DNA of 64,000 bases from a virus: IMG/VR virus record IMGVR_UViG_3300023202_000137, positions 26,758 through 90,757 of that record. One strand, given 5' to 3'. Of this stretch, positions 42,580 through 51,681 are shown in pieces. The stretch's first letter is position 1. Every line of letters starts with the position of its first letter. Made by a program: the position numbers and the translations under genes. The notes under the pieces were generated by a model that saw nothing but the letters and a program-made list of their open reading frames with translations, was not told the DNA's origin and made no database searches.

Positions 42580-44488
42580 CCATCTGGTCGGGGGTTACCT
42601 CGATCACTATGGTTTCCCCCCCGTTCTCTTCCCGGTCACGTCGCAACTGTTCGATCTCTTCCTTCTGCAGCGACGAGGTAAGGCTGGAGCGGATACGAAG
42701 CAGCATTTGAGCGACCTCGCTCATTCCATCGCTCGTGATTGATGGGATCTTGGGCTGCTTACCTTGGGCGGGCTTCAATCGTCCACCGCTGTCCAGGTCC
42801 CCGCTCGTCGTGTCGCCCTTTTCTTCGTCGATGCGGCGTGCGCTCGGAGAAGACTCTTGCCCGGTCTGAATTCCAGCGAGAGTGAAGCTCAACGGCTGCT
42901 TGGTCCAGTCGTCTTTGATGATCTCAAACTCGCGGTTGAATATATCCCCCGCGAGCATTCGAGATTCTGCTGGTACGAGCACCCCTTGTTTGGTCAGCTC
43001 TGCAACGAGCTTGCCCATTGTCTCGGGGTCCCGACTGACGGGGCTGTTCGATTGGTAGCGCCAAAACTTTGCGTTCAGCTCTGGCATGATTCGATTGTTT
43101 ACAAAGAAATCGAAGTCGTCACGCTCTGGCTGAAAGACTTGCTCCTCTGCCATACGCAGTGCGGCCAGCGCAGTTGCCCGGTTGAAGTCTCGCGACTCCC
43201 CCCGAAGCAAACGAGGTACTCGAAACGACGACCCAACCTTGTCAATGTTGTTCTGATCGTACTCCTGGAAGAGCCCATCCTTGTGTTGAGCATCGAGCAA
43301 GGGCTTGATCTCGATCATCGGGCGCTGTGGGCTCGGCCCTTCGGTCCGGTTGTTGGGGGCAACCGCTTCGAGCACCATGATCTTGTGAAAATTTCGCTTT
43401 CCTTTGATCTGGTTCTCAATGAAGTTCTCAATGCGAGGCACTGAGCTTTTGCTGAGACGGCCACCGGACACAAGTACCGCCATCGGGGGTACGGTCTTGT
43501 TCTCGAAGTAGAAAAAGTTCACCTCTTCAGCAGATCGAGACCCCAGAACCGAGATCAATACACCGATCCAGCGCGGCACCCCATAAGGAGAACGCGAGCT
43601 TTCGATTTTGAAATGGATCATCTCGTTGGCTGGCTGCGCGGTCTCGCCCTCTTTCTTTCGCAGCTCCTCCATGTTGCTGAAGAAGTGCCCGGTGGTGCGT
43701 GATACGATTCGTGGGTCGCCAAACTCTTTGAAGAAAACGGGCGTACCTGTTTCTGCTAATTGAACGTAGGTGCGGAACTGCTTGGTGATGTTGACGGTGC
43801 CAAACGTTATTGGAGAAATCTGCACCCGCTCTTTCACGGTCATCGGCTGCGGGTTTATCCCGCGCAGACGTACCGTCCAAGAGGGCACGTAGACAAAGCG
43901 AGCAATCGACCCAGCATTGTTGCGGAGGATTTCCCAATAGGCGTTTCCTGTGACCTCAAGATCTTGTCTCGTGATCTTGCGCAGCTTTGGAAAGCTCATG
44001 TCCTGGGCGACGAACCTGAAAAATGCTTGGACTTTGGATTTCTCTATGCGCGACCCTAGCTTGAGTGCCTTGGCTCGGTTCTCGATTTCCTCATCGGTCG
44101 GCTTCAGGTCATCCAGCTCAGCCTCCGTGATGTCGAACCCCTCCTTTGCCAGTCGCTCCATAATAATGGAGTCAGCTATTTTTTCGTTGGCGTCTTCTGC
44201 ATCGAGATCAATTGCCGCTTCGAGCCGGTGACCGAAGGCATCTATGTTGACCGCGTAGGCATCGACGTTTGGTCGCAGGCTATTGCTGATCTCGAACAAC
44301 CCAGCCAGAGTTTCTGGGTCGTGCGGGGGCTCGATTGCTCCAGACTTGTTGAATACAGACTCGCGGTCCTCTGGCTGTTGCTGCGACGACTGCAAAGGAA
44401 TACCGCTGGGTTCTGATCCCACGGTGAACGCCTTGCTGAGTACCTCTCGGTTACGCTCAACGACTGACTGTTTGCTTTTGTTGCTCAC
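42557..44488 (-). CDS. portal protein
   Basis: A 643-residue portal. Recognised by LRKITRQDLEVTGNAYWEIL, AGSIARFVYVPSWTVRL, the stem region YGVPRWIGVLISVLGSRSAE, and 'FRVPRLLRGESRDFNRATAL' with the AALRMAEEQVFQPERDDFDF helix. The order portal, MuF, scaffold, protease, capsid is canonical. The C-terminal 150 residues are charged and probably flexible. Confidence 0.92.
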   Translation of the reverse strand: MSNKSKQSVVERNREVLSKAFTVGSEPSGIPLQSSQQQPEDRESVFNKSGAIEPPHDPETLAGLFEISNSLRPNVDAYAVNIDAFGHRLEAAIDLDAEDANEKIADSIIMERLAKEGFDITEAELDDLKPTDEEIENRAKALKLGSRIEKSKVQAFFRFVAQDMSFPKLRKITRQDLEVTGNAYWEILRNNAGSIARFVYVPSWTVRLRGINPQPMTVKERVQISPITFGTVNITKQFRTYVQLAETGTPVFFKEFGDPRIVSRTTGHFFSNMEELRKKEGETAQPANEMIHFKIESSRSPYGVPRWIGVLISVLGSRSAEEVNFFYFENKTVPPMAVLVSGGRLSKSSVPRIENFIENQIKGKRNFHKIMVLEAVAPNNRTEGPSPQRPMIEIKPLLDAQHKDGLFQEYDQNNIDKVGSSFRVPRLLRGESRDFNRATALAALRMAEEQVFQPERDDFDFFVNNRIMPELNAKFWRYQSNSPVSRDPETMGKLVAELTKQGVLVPAESRMLAGDIFNREFEIIKDDWTKQPLSFTLAGIQTGQESSPSARRIDEEKGDTTSGDLDSGGRLKPAQGKQPKIPSITSDGMSEVAQMLLRIRSSLTSSLQKEEIEQLRRDREENGGETIVIEVTPDQMDEFIDRE

Positions 44489-44778
44489 TGCGTACGAGTG
44501 TTGCGACCGTAGATGTTGATCTCGGGTGCCGTACCCAAAGTCGAAACGTTCACACGAAGAAACGCAGCTAGGTCGGTGATAGCTGTATTGCTGACAGGCC
44601 CCGTCGTGGAAGCCACTGCCTCAAACCAGTTGCTTCCATCTAGGGAGGCCTCGACTGTGAAATCGAACCCAGCCCCCCCGACAACTTGCAGCGTTTTCTC
44701 GGTCAGGTCTTGGACGTTGAGCGCTTCCCCTGGACCACTAGATCCAGGATAGCGAAGTTTCACACGTTCAAATCGCAT
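44485..44778 (-). CDS. small beta-sandwich structural protein
   Basis: A 97-residue protein with a discoidin-like/Ig-like strand pattern (FDFTVEASLDGSNWFEAVAS, LRVNVSTLG). Such small domains often decorate virions. It overlaps the portal gene by 4 bases. Confidence 0.68.
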   Translation of the reverse strand: MRFERVKLRYPGSSGPGEALNVQDLTEKTLQVVGGAGFDFTVEASLDGSNWFEAVASTTGPVSNTAITDLAAFLRVNVSTLGTAPEINIYGRNTRTQ

Positions 44779-44787
44779 AGCTCTCTC

Positions 44788-45135
44788 CTACTGGGGCCAC
44801 ATGAAAACACCAGCCACCACTCCTGCAGGAATATACAGCAACGGTGTCCAGTCGGGAGGGTCTAGCTTCAACAGCAGCCAGTGAACGAGGGACAGCACTC
44901 CTCCTGCAGAAAGTAGAATCCCAACAGATGCCCACCAGTTTCCAAGCAAGGGGTCGAGATCTGGACCCCAGAAGTGCCCCCCCAGAACGCCCCAGGCGTA
45001 GGGGAAGAACGACACCCGATACCCATAGGATCGAAAACGCCTGGATATAGTGGGGGTGGTTCGTACGACAAAGATCACGTCAACGATGGCGATGACTGCG
45101 ACGCCCGCCAAAATAAACCAGTCAGCGCCGCTCAT
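44788..45135 (-). CDS. small membrane protein
   Basis: A 115-residue protein with three hydrophobic helices (residues 3-22, 60-85 and 92-112). The ATG at 45135 is preferred because it overlaps the stop of the upstream gene as ATGA. A longer frame from 45171 is possible. No family recognised. A membrane protein in a portal-proximal position could be a lysis or superinfection factor. Confidence 0.65.
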   Translation of the reverse strand: MSGADWFILAGVAVIAIVDVIFVVRTTPTISRRFRSYGYRVSFFPYAWGVLGGHFWGPDLDPLLGNWWASVGILLSAGGVLSLVHWLLLKLDPPDWTPLLYIPAGVVAGVFMWPQ

Positions 45136-45386
45136 GACCAACCGTGCTGGTTCTTGAAGCGGGTCAGGCACTCCGAGGCAAGGTTGTCCACTGCCGTCTG
45201 CACCGCTGCAGGAAGGTTCCCAACGTCAAACTCAAACTGCCCCTCATGCTTTACCGAGGCATCGTCGCTCTGGACCTGCACGGCTCCAACGAGCAAGGTC
45301 ACGTTACCTTGACCGTCGCACCTGATGCGGATGTCGGTTACGGAGTCTGAATTGGGCTCGGTTAGGGTAGGGGTCTTATTTGCCAT
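45132..45386 (-). CDS. hypothetical small protein
   Basis: An 84-residue protein with a central beta-rich part (ITDIRIRCDGQGNVTLLVGA) and a C-terminal helix. Not recognised. Coupled by ATGA to the membrane protein downstream. Confidence 0.62.
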   Translation of the reverse strand: MANKTPTLTEPNSDSVTDIRIRCDGQGNVTLLVGAVQVQSDDASVKHEGQFEFDVGNLPAAVQTAVDNLASECLTRFKNQHGWS

Positions 45387-45436
45387 CGAGGTCTCCTTTG
45401 CCTGGTTCGTACCCTTCTTACCACTGAAACTCTGCC

Positions 45437-45751
45437 CTAGGCTAGTTTCTGCAGCATCGCAGGGTCAGGTGGGGTGACTTCTATCACCTCTAGGGTACCA
45501 GCGCTGATGAGCTGCGCTAGTTCTAACGCTGTTGATTTGGGCGGCACCCCTACCCCAGCTCGGCCTACCATGTTGCGAGCGGTGTTGAAATCAAATGCCA
45601 TGATCGCAGGATCTGTGTCTTTGTTGAGAATATCCAGCTCCTCCCCTGGAGAGAAGGTATAGCTGTAGGTCGTCAAGTCCAGGGGTGCCCCTGTAGTGTT
45701 GCGAAGAACCATTTTTCCGCGCAGTGCTTGGATCTCGTCGTCGGTCATCAT
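45437..45751 (-). CDS. hypothetical small protein after the tailspike-like gene
   Basis: A 104-residue protein beginning DDEIQALRGKMVLRNTTGAP. Beta-rich with a short C-terminal helix; not recognised. It overlaps the upstream gene by 4 bases, so it belongs to the same operon of virion-type proteins. Confidence 0.62.
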   Translation of the reverse strand: MMTDDEIQALRGKMVLRNTTGAPLDLTTYSYTFSPGEELDILNKDTDPAIMAFDFNTARNMVGRAGVGVPPKSTALELAQLISAGTLEVIEVTPPDPAMLQKLA

Positions 45752-47502
45752 GTCCTTGATGCGGAGTTGAAGGTAGAGAGAATGCCAAGCGGGCTTTGCG
45801 TAGTCAGCTCGGCGAGACTGAAAACCTCAGCGCTGATGTCACCGGTTGTTGCTCCAGCTATCTGTGCCCCGCCCCCTGCACCATCTAGATCAGTGTTCGT
45901 GTTCACCGCAAGGGTGGCCCGTGCACCTGTCACCCCGAATCCTATACCTGCATTTGGGTTGGGTCCGTTTACCAACTGCTGAAGCGCAAAACTGAAGTCC
46001 ACGGTGCATCCTGGACCGATCTCAATCGCAGTTTGTTGGTTCAAATTGTCGAATTCAATGACCTGAGCGGTTGTGTCTGAGGCAAAGGGCGCTGCTGTTC
46101 CACCGCCCGACAGCCTCAGCGCGTGGACTTCAAGGGAGGGATCTGCGTTCGTTCGGGTGTTAATGATCTTCGAGCGAACGCCTGGCCTGAAGAAACTGAT
46201 TTCTTGACCGGTAAGGTTCCCGCCGTCAGATATTTCAAGGGACGCCGCCGTGCTGAATTGCTTGGATTCAGCAACGCCATCCAGAATGCTGGCGTTATAC
46301 GACAGGGCCCCAAGAGCGTTGAACCATCCACCTTTGTGGCCCGACATATAAGTGTTCCAGAACGACAGGAACTCGCCGTCACAGTCACCAGCAAAGTCAG
46401 ACCCCAGCGTGATTGTTTCGTCGGCTAGAACGGAGCACATGAAAAGCTGCTGAAAGGCTGTGGCTTTGCTACGTAGTGCAACCTGGATGCCATCGGCTGG
46501 CCCAACTTCGACAAACTTGGCGTCAAACTGGGTGCGTTCCGCGCTCAATCCCCCACCGGTCATCGCGAACGTGAATGAGGAATTGGAGGCACCGTCAAGT
46601 CTGCAATCCAAAAGGTTCAGAAGCGCACCTGGATTCCCGAGATCTACACTCATCATGGAGTTGGCGAAATTCGTCAGGCCATCCTGGCTGTTGACAAAAA
46701 TTGAGGATGGTCGCCGTATGGTGAAGGTCGTGGTGTTGTCGATAGGTAGGGGGCACACGTTATTCATCAGCCAAACGGTCTGGTCATCGTGTCGCCAAAT
46801 CAGGCCGAGGAACCCATTGTCCGTGTAAACATACTGCCCCTTGAGGCTGCCGTCGTTCGGAAAGGTTGCTGGGTCTGAGGTTATGAAAGGGAGAAGGCTT
46901 CCCATCTGGTGACTGCGAACTACCCCCCCTCCATGCACTTGTTCCCAGTTGTCTGGGTCTGGGTCACCTTGGATGGTGAGGCTCACACCGTTCAGAAATT
47001 GCTTTCCTTGCAGCACAAAAGCACCGCTAAACCCTCCAGGTGCTGCTGTTGAAGGACGTTGGGTGTTGAATGTGTTGATCGTAATATCATGCGCGCAGAA
47101 GATCGGAAGGAAGTCGTAGAAGGAATCAAAATTTGCAAACGCGCTAGGGCTTCCGCTCTGCGAAGCCAAGTAATCAGTAACGTCGCCTTGGCTGGCAAAC
47201 ACAGTACCAACCGGTGGTCGCGGGGCAGCGTTCAATGCGTCAGCGTCCACCGTGACCGTAATGGGTTCCTCGGTGACCACCTTGGTGCCGCCCTGCAGCT
47301 CCCACACACCTGCAACGTTCTTGCGATAGAACTGATCTGTACCTGAGCGGTGGTACCACGTACCCAGCGGGGCTGCCTGAATCACTGCTGGCGCACCGGG
47401 ATCGTTGGGGTTGCCATCGAAACCGGTTGAAGTAGATGTCAGGAACGGTTCACGTGCCTGCACCTCCGCAGTGAGGATATCAACGTCGTCTTGCAGCGCC
47501 AT
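45748..47502 (-). CDS. beta-helix-type structural protein, spike or fibre-like
   Basis: A 584-residue protein. The N-terminal 70 residues (LGTWYHRSGTDQFYRKNVAG) resemble small attachment domains. The rest is a Gly/Asn/Ser-rich succession of short strands suggesting a parallel beta-helix (for example LNLLDCRLDGASNSSFTFAM). A virion surface role is inferred. It is encoded before the portal, away from the tail-tip genes. Confidence 0.72.
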   Translation of the reverse strand: MALQDDVDILTAEVQAREPFLTSTSTGFDGNPNDPGAPAVIQAAPLGTWYHRSGTDQFYRKNVAGVWELQGGTKVVTEEPITVTVDADALNAAPRPPVGTVFASQGDVTDYLASQSGSPSAFANFDSFYDFLPIFCAHDITINTFNTQRPSTAAPGGFSGAFVLQGKQFLNGVSLTIQGDPDPDNWEQVHGGGVVRSHQMGSLLPFITSDPATFPNDGSLKGQYVYTDNGFLGLIWRHDDQTVWLMNNVCPLPIDNTTTFTIRRPSSIFVNSQDGLTNFANSMMSVDLGNPGALLNLLDCRLDGASNSSFTFAMTGGGLSAERTQFDAKFVEVGPADGIQVALRSKATAFQQLFMCSVLADETITLGSDFAGDCDGEFLSFWNTYMSGHKGGWFNALGALSYNASILDGVAESKQFSTAASLEISDGGNLTGQEISFFRPGVRSKIINTRTNADPSLEVHALRLSGGGTAAPFASDTTAQVIEFDNLNQQTAIEIGPGCTVDFSFALQQLVNGPNPNAGIGFGVTGARATLAVNTNTDLDGAGGGAQIAGATTGDISAEVFSLAELTTQSPLGILSTFNSASRT

Positions 47503-47504
47503 CT

Positions 47505-49511
47505 CTATACAACCTCCTCGATATCCGAAAGATTGTAGAGCCCGAGACTGTTGGCTGCTACTGCGTCGTCATCCAGTAGCTTGATGGTAGTTGGATTCAC
47601 CCCAACCGCGTCGATGGTGTAGCCGTTGACCACGTCGGCTGTCGTTCCGATTGGTTGTTTGACCGACGCCCCGCCAGGGGAGAACGCCCCAGCCTGTAGT
47701 TTGGTGAAGTCCACTACCTCGACTCCAATCTGTACTGTCGATGCAAAGGCGGGAACGACCTTCTGTCGAGGAACAAATCCCCCTAGGTCGTAATCAGCAG
47801 AACCAGAGATCACAGTTGTCTCGGTGTTGGCCAAGTTGGTCGCTGAAAGATTCTCGAAGCTGAAAACACCCTTCTCCGTTGGCACGGTCTCATCGACCCT
47901 GAGATCGCGCGACCAGTTACTGGGCCCCCCAGTGAACCCGCCTCCCTGGAAAACCCCTCTGTTTCCGCCAGAGTCTGCAGCAAGGCTCGGTGCTGACAGT
48001 AGGGGTTGTGAGGACTGCACCACGACGCTGTGATCTTGAGCTGCTGTCCCGTCGTTTCCGCCAGAACGAAGTCGTGCTGCAGGCAGTCCGATAGTTACGA
48101 CTGCTGGCGTATCCGCAATGACGACAACTCCAGACACAGTGGCCTGAGATCCGTTTGCGTTTCGGGTAAGGGTGTAGCGGAAGTTTTGGGTGGCGTCGTT
48201 GAAGACTCCCGGGTTTTGACTCGTAACCTGTTTGGCAGCTTCAAAAGTAGTGTCATTGGCTATTGTAATCTGTGTTCCGGTTGGATCTACGTACTGGATT
48301 GAATCGAAATCGTTGGCAGTATGGTTGACCGTTGCTTGCTCGACCCCCTTGAGCGCGGCTTGAGGAACAGGGTAGTCGATGCTTCCAATCGAACCTGTTG
48401 GGCGAAGGTTGTTGAGGTTGACCACGTCAACACCATCGACGCCACCCCCACCAACGTTGGTGTCGCGAGCTGCGGAGAATGCACCGGTTACGCTATCGCG
48501 TACTCGTACTTGCGCAGATAATAGTTGTGCAACATCCCCTTGGTCTTCTGCTGCAATCTGCACTGTTACCGGTCCGACTGTTGGTGCAACAGGGACAGAC
48601 ACAAACTTGGAAGCCCCAAAGGCCAAGATCTCTACCAGATCGAAGGACTTGTCCGCTGCCACCTGAAGATCAAAGGAGTCATCTTCTTTCAACTCGCTCT
48701 GTAGTCCTCCGGGCCCGGTTGGGTACGGACCTGCGAAGTTTGCCTGCGTGAGGGTTGGAGGCGATTCGAGCGTTACAGCTACGGTGTCCTCTGCAGTGGG
48801 GTCGCCGTCCGGCCCGATGGATACCGCTACGATGTCCCCCGTACCCGCAATCGTGATCGGTACCGTTCCAGAAAAGAATCCGCCCGATACATCCCGTGCA
48901 AGTGTTGCCGGTGTTCCGTCCACTTGCACGAGCGGAAACCCAGAACGTACTGCAACTTCAATCGAAGCATCACTGACCGTAACGCTTTGAAGGACCGTGG
49001 CACCTGCGTCCTGGAAGGTTTTGGTTCCGGCAGAGCCACCAGGAACACTCACGTCCTCGATGTAGATCCACCCACCAGCACCAGACCCTGCACCGATAGG
49101 CAACTGCAACTTCTCGTCACCACCGACGGTGTCCGGCTTCACGAAGAACGAGTTTCCATCCTTGTCCACCAGCTTGGCCTGCAGCCCACTAGGTGTCGTG
49201 TCTCCTGGAGTCACCTGCACCGCGATATCTGTTGACGACCCTGGTGCAGAAATTTCGATTCGTAGATTCCCGCCACCAATGTCCACGACATTGAATGCGA
49301 TACCGGAACCGGCCTGGAGTTTGTCTTCCAGAAACCCTGTCACTGCGTCGGCCAGGCTGACCTTCACAGATTCATTTAGATCTGGAGTACCTTCCAGAGC
49401 GTTGGCCAGAGATATGACCTCGTTGAGTACGCTGCGAAGACTCTCACCCTCGGATGGTGTGAGCTTTGCGCCACCGCTGAAAAAGCCAAAGGGTATTGGG
49501 TCGATTGGCAT
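47505..49511 (-). CDS. large beta-rich structural protein, first of the virion operon
   Basis: A 668-residue protein with repeated Ig-like or fibre-like segments (VDGTPATLARDVSGGFFSGT, SQVRVRDSVTGAF-type strands) and an N-terminal helical part (ESLRSVLNEVISLANALEGT). The ATG at 49511 is chosen because GGAG precedes it by 5 bases. A longer frame from 49592 would overlap the plus-strand gene. It opens the long leftward structural operon. Confidence 0.75.
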   Translation of the reverse strand: MPIDPIPFGFFSGGAKLTPSEGESLRSVLNEVISLANALEGTPDLNESVKVSLADAVTGFLEDKLQAGSGIAFNVVDIGGGNLRIEISAPGSSTDIAVQVTPGDTTPSGLQAKLVDKDGNSFFVKPDTVGGDEKLQLPIGAGSGAGGWIYIEDVSVPGGSAGTKTFQDAGATVLQSVTVSDASIEVAVRSGFPLVQVDGTPATLARDVSGGFFSGTVPITIAGTGDIVAVSIGPDGDPTAEDTVAVTLESPPTLTQANFAGPYPTGPGGLQSELKEDDSFDLQVAADKSFDLVEILAFGASKFVSVPVAPTVGPVTVQIAAEDQGDVAQLLSAQVRVRDSVTGAFSAARDTNVGGGGVDGVDVVNLNNLRPTGSIGSIDYPVPQAALKGVEQATVNHTANDFDSIQYVDPTGTQITIANDTTFEAAKQVTSQNPGVFNDATQNFRYTLTRNANGSQATVSGVVVIADTPAVVTIGLPAARLRSGGNDGTAAQDHSVVVQSSQPLLSAPSLAADSGGNRGVFQGGGFTGGPSNWSRDLRVDETVPTEKGVFSFENLSATNLANTETTVISGSADYDLGGFVPRQKVVPAFASTVQIGVEVVDFTKLQAGAFSPGGASVKQPIGTTADVVNGYTIDAVGVNPTTIKLLDDDAVAANSLGLYNLSDIEEVV

Positions 49512-49571
49512 CGTTGCTCCAGTCGTAGCACATTCTTGCGCGCTCGGGGAAGGCAGAGGTATAGGTCGAGA

Positions 49572-49805
49572 ATGACTGACTTTGATGGACACCTTTTTTT
49601 CTTTGATTCAATCCAACATGCCGAACGCTGGGACAGGCAACACCTGAAGCAGAGCCGGGAACGAAAGCGCCAGGAAGATGAGCGTTATGCAAAACAGCGC
49701 ATGGAGGAACGCTTAGAAGAGAGCAGAAGCTGGCGGGAAAAAACAGGCTACAACTGGACACCTCGCCCATCCCTCATGCTACATTCCCAAGGTGAGCGCA
49801 CGTAG
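49572..49805 (+). CDS. small charged protein of plus-strand cassette
   Basis: A 77-residue protein, strongly charged and helical (ERKRQEDERYAKQRMEERLE). First gene of a three-gene plus-strand cassette that opposes all its neighbours. It overlaps the next gene by 14 bases. No family recognised. The start is assigned by the first ATG clear of the divergent virion gene. Confidence 0.6.
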   Translation: MTDFDGHLFFFDSIQHAERWDRQHLKQSRERKRQEDERYAKQRMEERLEESRSWREKTGYNWTPRPSLMLHSQGERT

Positions 49806-50304
49806 ACACCGCACGATCAACTGGGTCGCTTTGGTGACCGCCATTGGTGCTGGTGTTGGTAGCGGTGTTCAAGCCTACACTGGCGGCACGACTGAAGAGT
49901 CCCTCAAGCAAGTGATGTCTGCAGAGCTTGCGGCGTACCGTGAATGGCGTCGTGCGACTATCGAAGATCTCAAACACCTAGAGTCAACGAAAGAAACCTT
50001 GCAGGCGGAAGTAGCTGCCCTCAAAGCCGTCGTTGGTCTTTTGTCGAAGGGCAATCGTCGGGATGCGAAGCCAATCCTAGAAGCGCTTGAGCAACCACCT
50101 GGGGTGTCTGCCGATGATGAAGTAGAGGTCATCGGCATCGAGCGCAAAGGACCCCGCAACAGACCGAGTGCAACCAAGGTAAATAGAAAGATCAAACTGA
50201 AGTCTATGAGCAGCGAGAAACCTTCCCACAAACAAGTTCAACAGGTCAGGCAAGAGCTGTTTAAGGACGCCGGGGTTGCAGAGGATGTCAAAGATGGAAA
50301 TTGA
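49792..50304 (+). CDS. membrane-anchored coiled-coil protein
   Basis: A 170-residue protein starting at GTG. A hydrophobic segment near residues 11-28 (VALVTAIGAGVGSGVQAY) is followed by a coiled coil (about 35-88, RRATIEDLKHLESTKETLQA) and a basic, disordered C-terminus. The layout resembles inner-membrane spanins or other anchored coiled-coil proteins, but this is not diagnostic. Middle gene of the plus-strand cassette. Confidence 0.68.
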   Translation: MSARRHRTINWVALVTAIGAGVGSGVQAYTGGTTEESLKQVMSAELAAYREWRRATIEDLKHLESTKETLQAEVAALKAVVGLLSKGNRRDAKPILEALEQPPGVSADDEVEVIGIERKGPRNRPSATKVNRKIKLKSMSSEKPSHKQVQQVRQELFKDAGVAEDVKDGN

Positions 50305-50506
50305 GCAGCTAGAATCTCGGATCGCTCTATTGGAGAGTGCGAGGTTTCGTCAGCAAGAAGATTCTGCAAAGGTACTCGCAGCAATCGAAGATATGAAAGA
50401 GCAGCATCGTCGCTACGCCGAAGCACACTCCCAAGAGTTAGGTCGAGTCTACGATTTTCTAGTCAAAGGAAATCACACCCAGGGGAACGGGCAAGATCAC
50501 ACCTGA
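50285..50506 (+). CDS. short coiled-coil protein
   Basis: A 73-residue protein that is almost entirely one coiled-coil helix (IEQLESRIALLESARFRQQE, VLAAIEDMKEQHRRYAEAHS). It overlaps the preceding gene by 20 bases and its 3' end overlaps the Nudix gene of the other strand by 10 bases. Function unknown. It may pair with the coiled coil of its neighbour. Confidence 0.62.
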   Translation: MSKMEIEQLESRIALLESARFRQQEDSAKVLAAIEDMKEQHRRYAEAHSQELGRVYDFLVKGNHTQGNGQDHT

Positions 50507-50892
50507 CAGGCAGCGGCCTCGATGAACGGAAGCACAGCCGGGCAATAGGAATAGCTGGGCAGATGCTCAGGCGGAACCCAGGCCACGTTCTTGATCGCCT
50601 CCGGGTCACTGCGCAGAGCTTGTCTGCATTTTGCCTTGAACACTCGCAGCTCAACTGTCACATCTGAGTAGTTGTGCAGGTTCGATCCGACTGGCCCTAG
50701 AATCTCTGCCTCTACCCCTAGTTCCTCTGCAAGCTCCCTGCGCAGCGCATCGGCACACGTCTCCCCCTGTTCCACCTTTCCACCTGGAAGCTCCCAAAGC
50801 CCACCCCTGGGTTTATGCTCGGCTCTTTGGGTGATGAGGATTCGGCCCTCGCTGTCTATGAGCAGGCCTGCGGCAACGGTAACTGGTCCCAT
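50497..50892 (-). CDS. Nudix hydrolase, MutT-like
   Basis: A 131-residue protein with a perfect Nudix box: G-x5-E-x7-R-E-x2-E-E-x-G within GKVEQGETCADALRREL and AEELGV. The start VTVAAGLLIDSEGRILITQR and the LWELPGGK lead-in are typical of MutT/8-oxo-dGTPase-type enzymes, though the true substrate could be another nucleotide. The ATG at 50892 follows AGAGG; ATG 50910 is an alternative. It lies just downstream of an adenine methyltransferase gene. Confidence 0.9.
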   Translation of the reverse strand: MGPVTVAAGLLIDSEGRILITQRAEHKPRGGLWELPGGKVEQGETCADALRRELAEELGVEAEILGPVGSNLHNYSDVTVELRVFKAKCRQALRSDPEAIKNVAWVPPEHLPSYSYCPAVLPFIEAAACQV

Positions 50893-50899
50893 GCCTCTA

Positions 50900-51469
50900 C
50901 TATACTTCATCCCCCCAGGCGGTCCAGCCTTGGCCTTCACTCCGGGCGAACATCTCCAGATATGGTCCGGGGCTTGTCTTCTCGATCAAGTCGTACGATT
51001 CCTGGGGCTTCTGACTATGCTTCTTTGTTCGCTCTGCAAAGATGACACTGGGTGGGGCCTTGTCTGGTTTCATGAAGTCGCCACGAACCCCAAAGAGCAT
51101 CAGCTCATGGGAACCTCGAAGGTACTGCCCTAGTCCGATCTGAACTGCCGACCTCGCGACTTGGATTGTGGTCAGCCCGCCCTCTTTGGGGCCGTACACC
51201 CCACGCTCCCAGAGCTTCACCCAGGCAACGTTGGTCACGTACCGAAATCCAATTTGCTCCATGAGCCACATGCCTTTTGCAAGGTAGTTGTTTGTCACCC
51301 ACATCCAGCAGTGCGCGCTAGGAGCAATGGTTCCCCACACCCCAGAGTCAAAGATCGCTTTGGGCATCTTTCGTACGGGCATCACCTTGTAGTGGCGGTC
51401 GGCTCCGCGCTTTATCTTACCCGCCCCTCGTTCCGGCCACGGTGGGTCGAGCATCACGCATGAATTCAT
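50900..51469 (-). CDS. MT-A70-family adenine-N6 methyltransferase
   Basis: A 189-residue protein with the catalytic DPPW (residues 8-11). FRYVTNVAWVKLWERGVYG, GLGQYLRGSHELMLFGVRG and the C-terminal HSQKPQESYDLIEKTSPGPY...EMFARSEGQGW are all hallmark MT-A70 segments. It methylates adenine in DNA (or RNA), probably to evade host restriction. The ATG at 51469 overlaps the previous stop as ATGA and has GGAAAG upstream; a longer start at 51499 is less likely. Confidence 0.93.
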   Translation of the reverse strand: MNSCVMLDPPWPERGAGKIKRGADRHYKVMPVRKMPKAIFDSGVWGTIAPSAHCWMWVTNNYLAKGMWLMEQIGFRYVTNVAWVKLWERGVYGPKEGGLTTIQVARSAVQIGLGQYLRGSHELMLFGVRGDFMKPDKAPPSVIFAERTKKHSQKPQESYDLIEKTSPGPYLEMFARSEGQGWTAWGDEV

Positions 51470-51681
51470 GATTCTTTCCTTTTCAACCTCGCCGACCACT
51501 TCCGAAACTTGTTGGCCGCTGCGAGTATTTCTTTCTTGGCTTGGGCCTCGGTCCAGTTGAGGTTCATCGGCCTATCGCAGTTGCCGCAGAGAAACTCACT
51601 GTCATCGAGTTTATCTGCCAGGGCTTCTGCGTCTCGCGCCATGGAGTCGAGTTGGTTCGCAATCCTTAATGCCTTGGTCAT
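51466..51681 (-). CDS. small CxxC protein
   Basis: A 71-residue helical protein with one CGNC motif near residue 32. Its start overlaps the YkgJ-like stop (ATGA) and its stop overlaps the methyltransferase start, so the three are translationally coupled. Function unknown. Confidence 0.7.
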   Translation of the reverse strand: MTKALRIANQLDSMARDAEALADKLDDSEFLCGNCDRPMNLNWTEAQAKKEILAAANKFRKWSARLKRKES

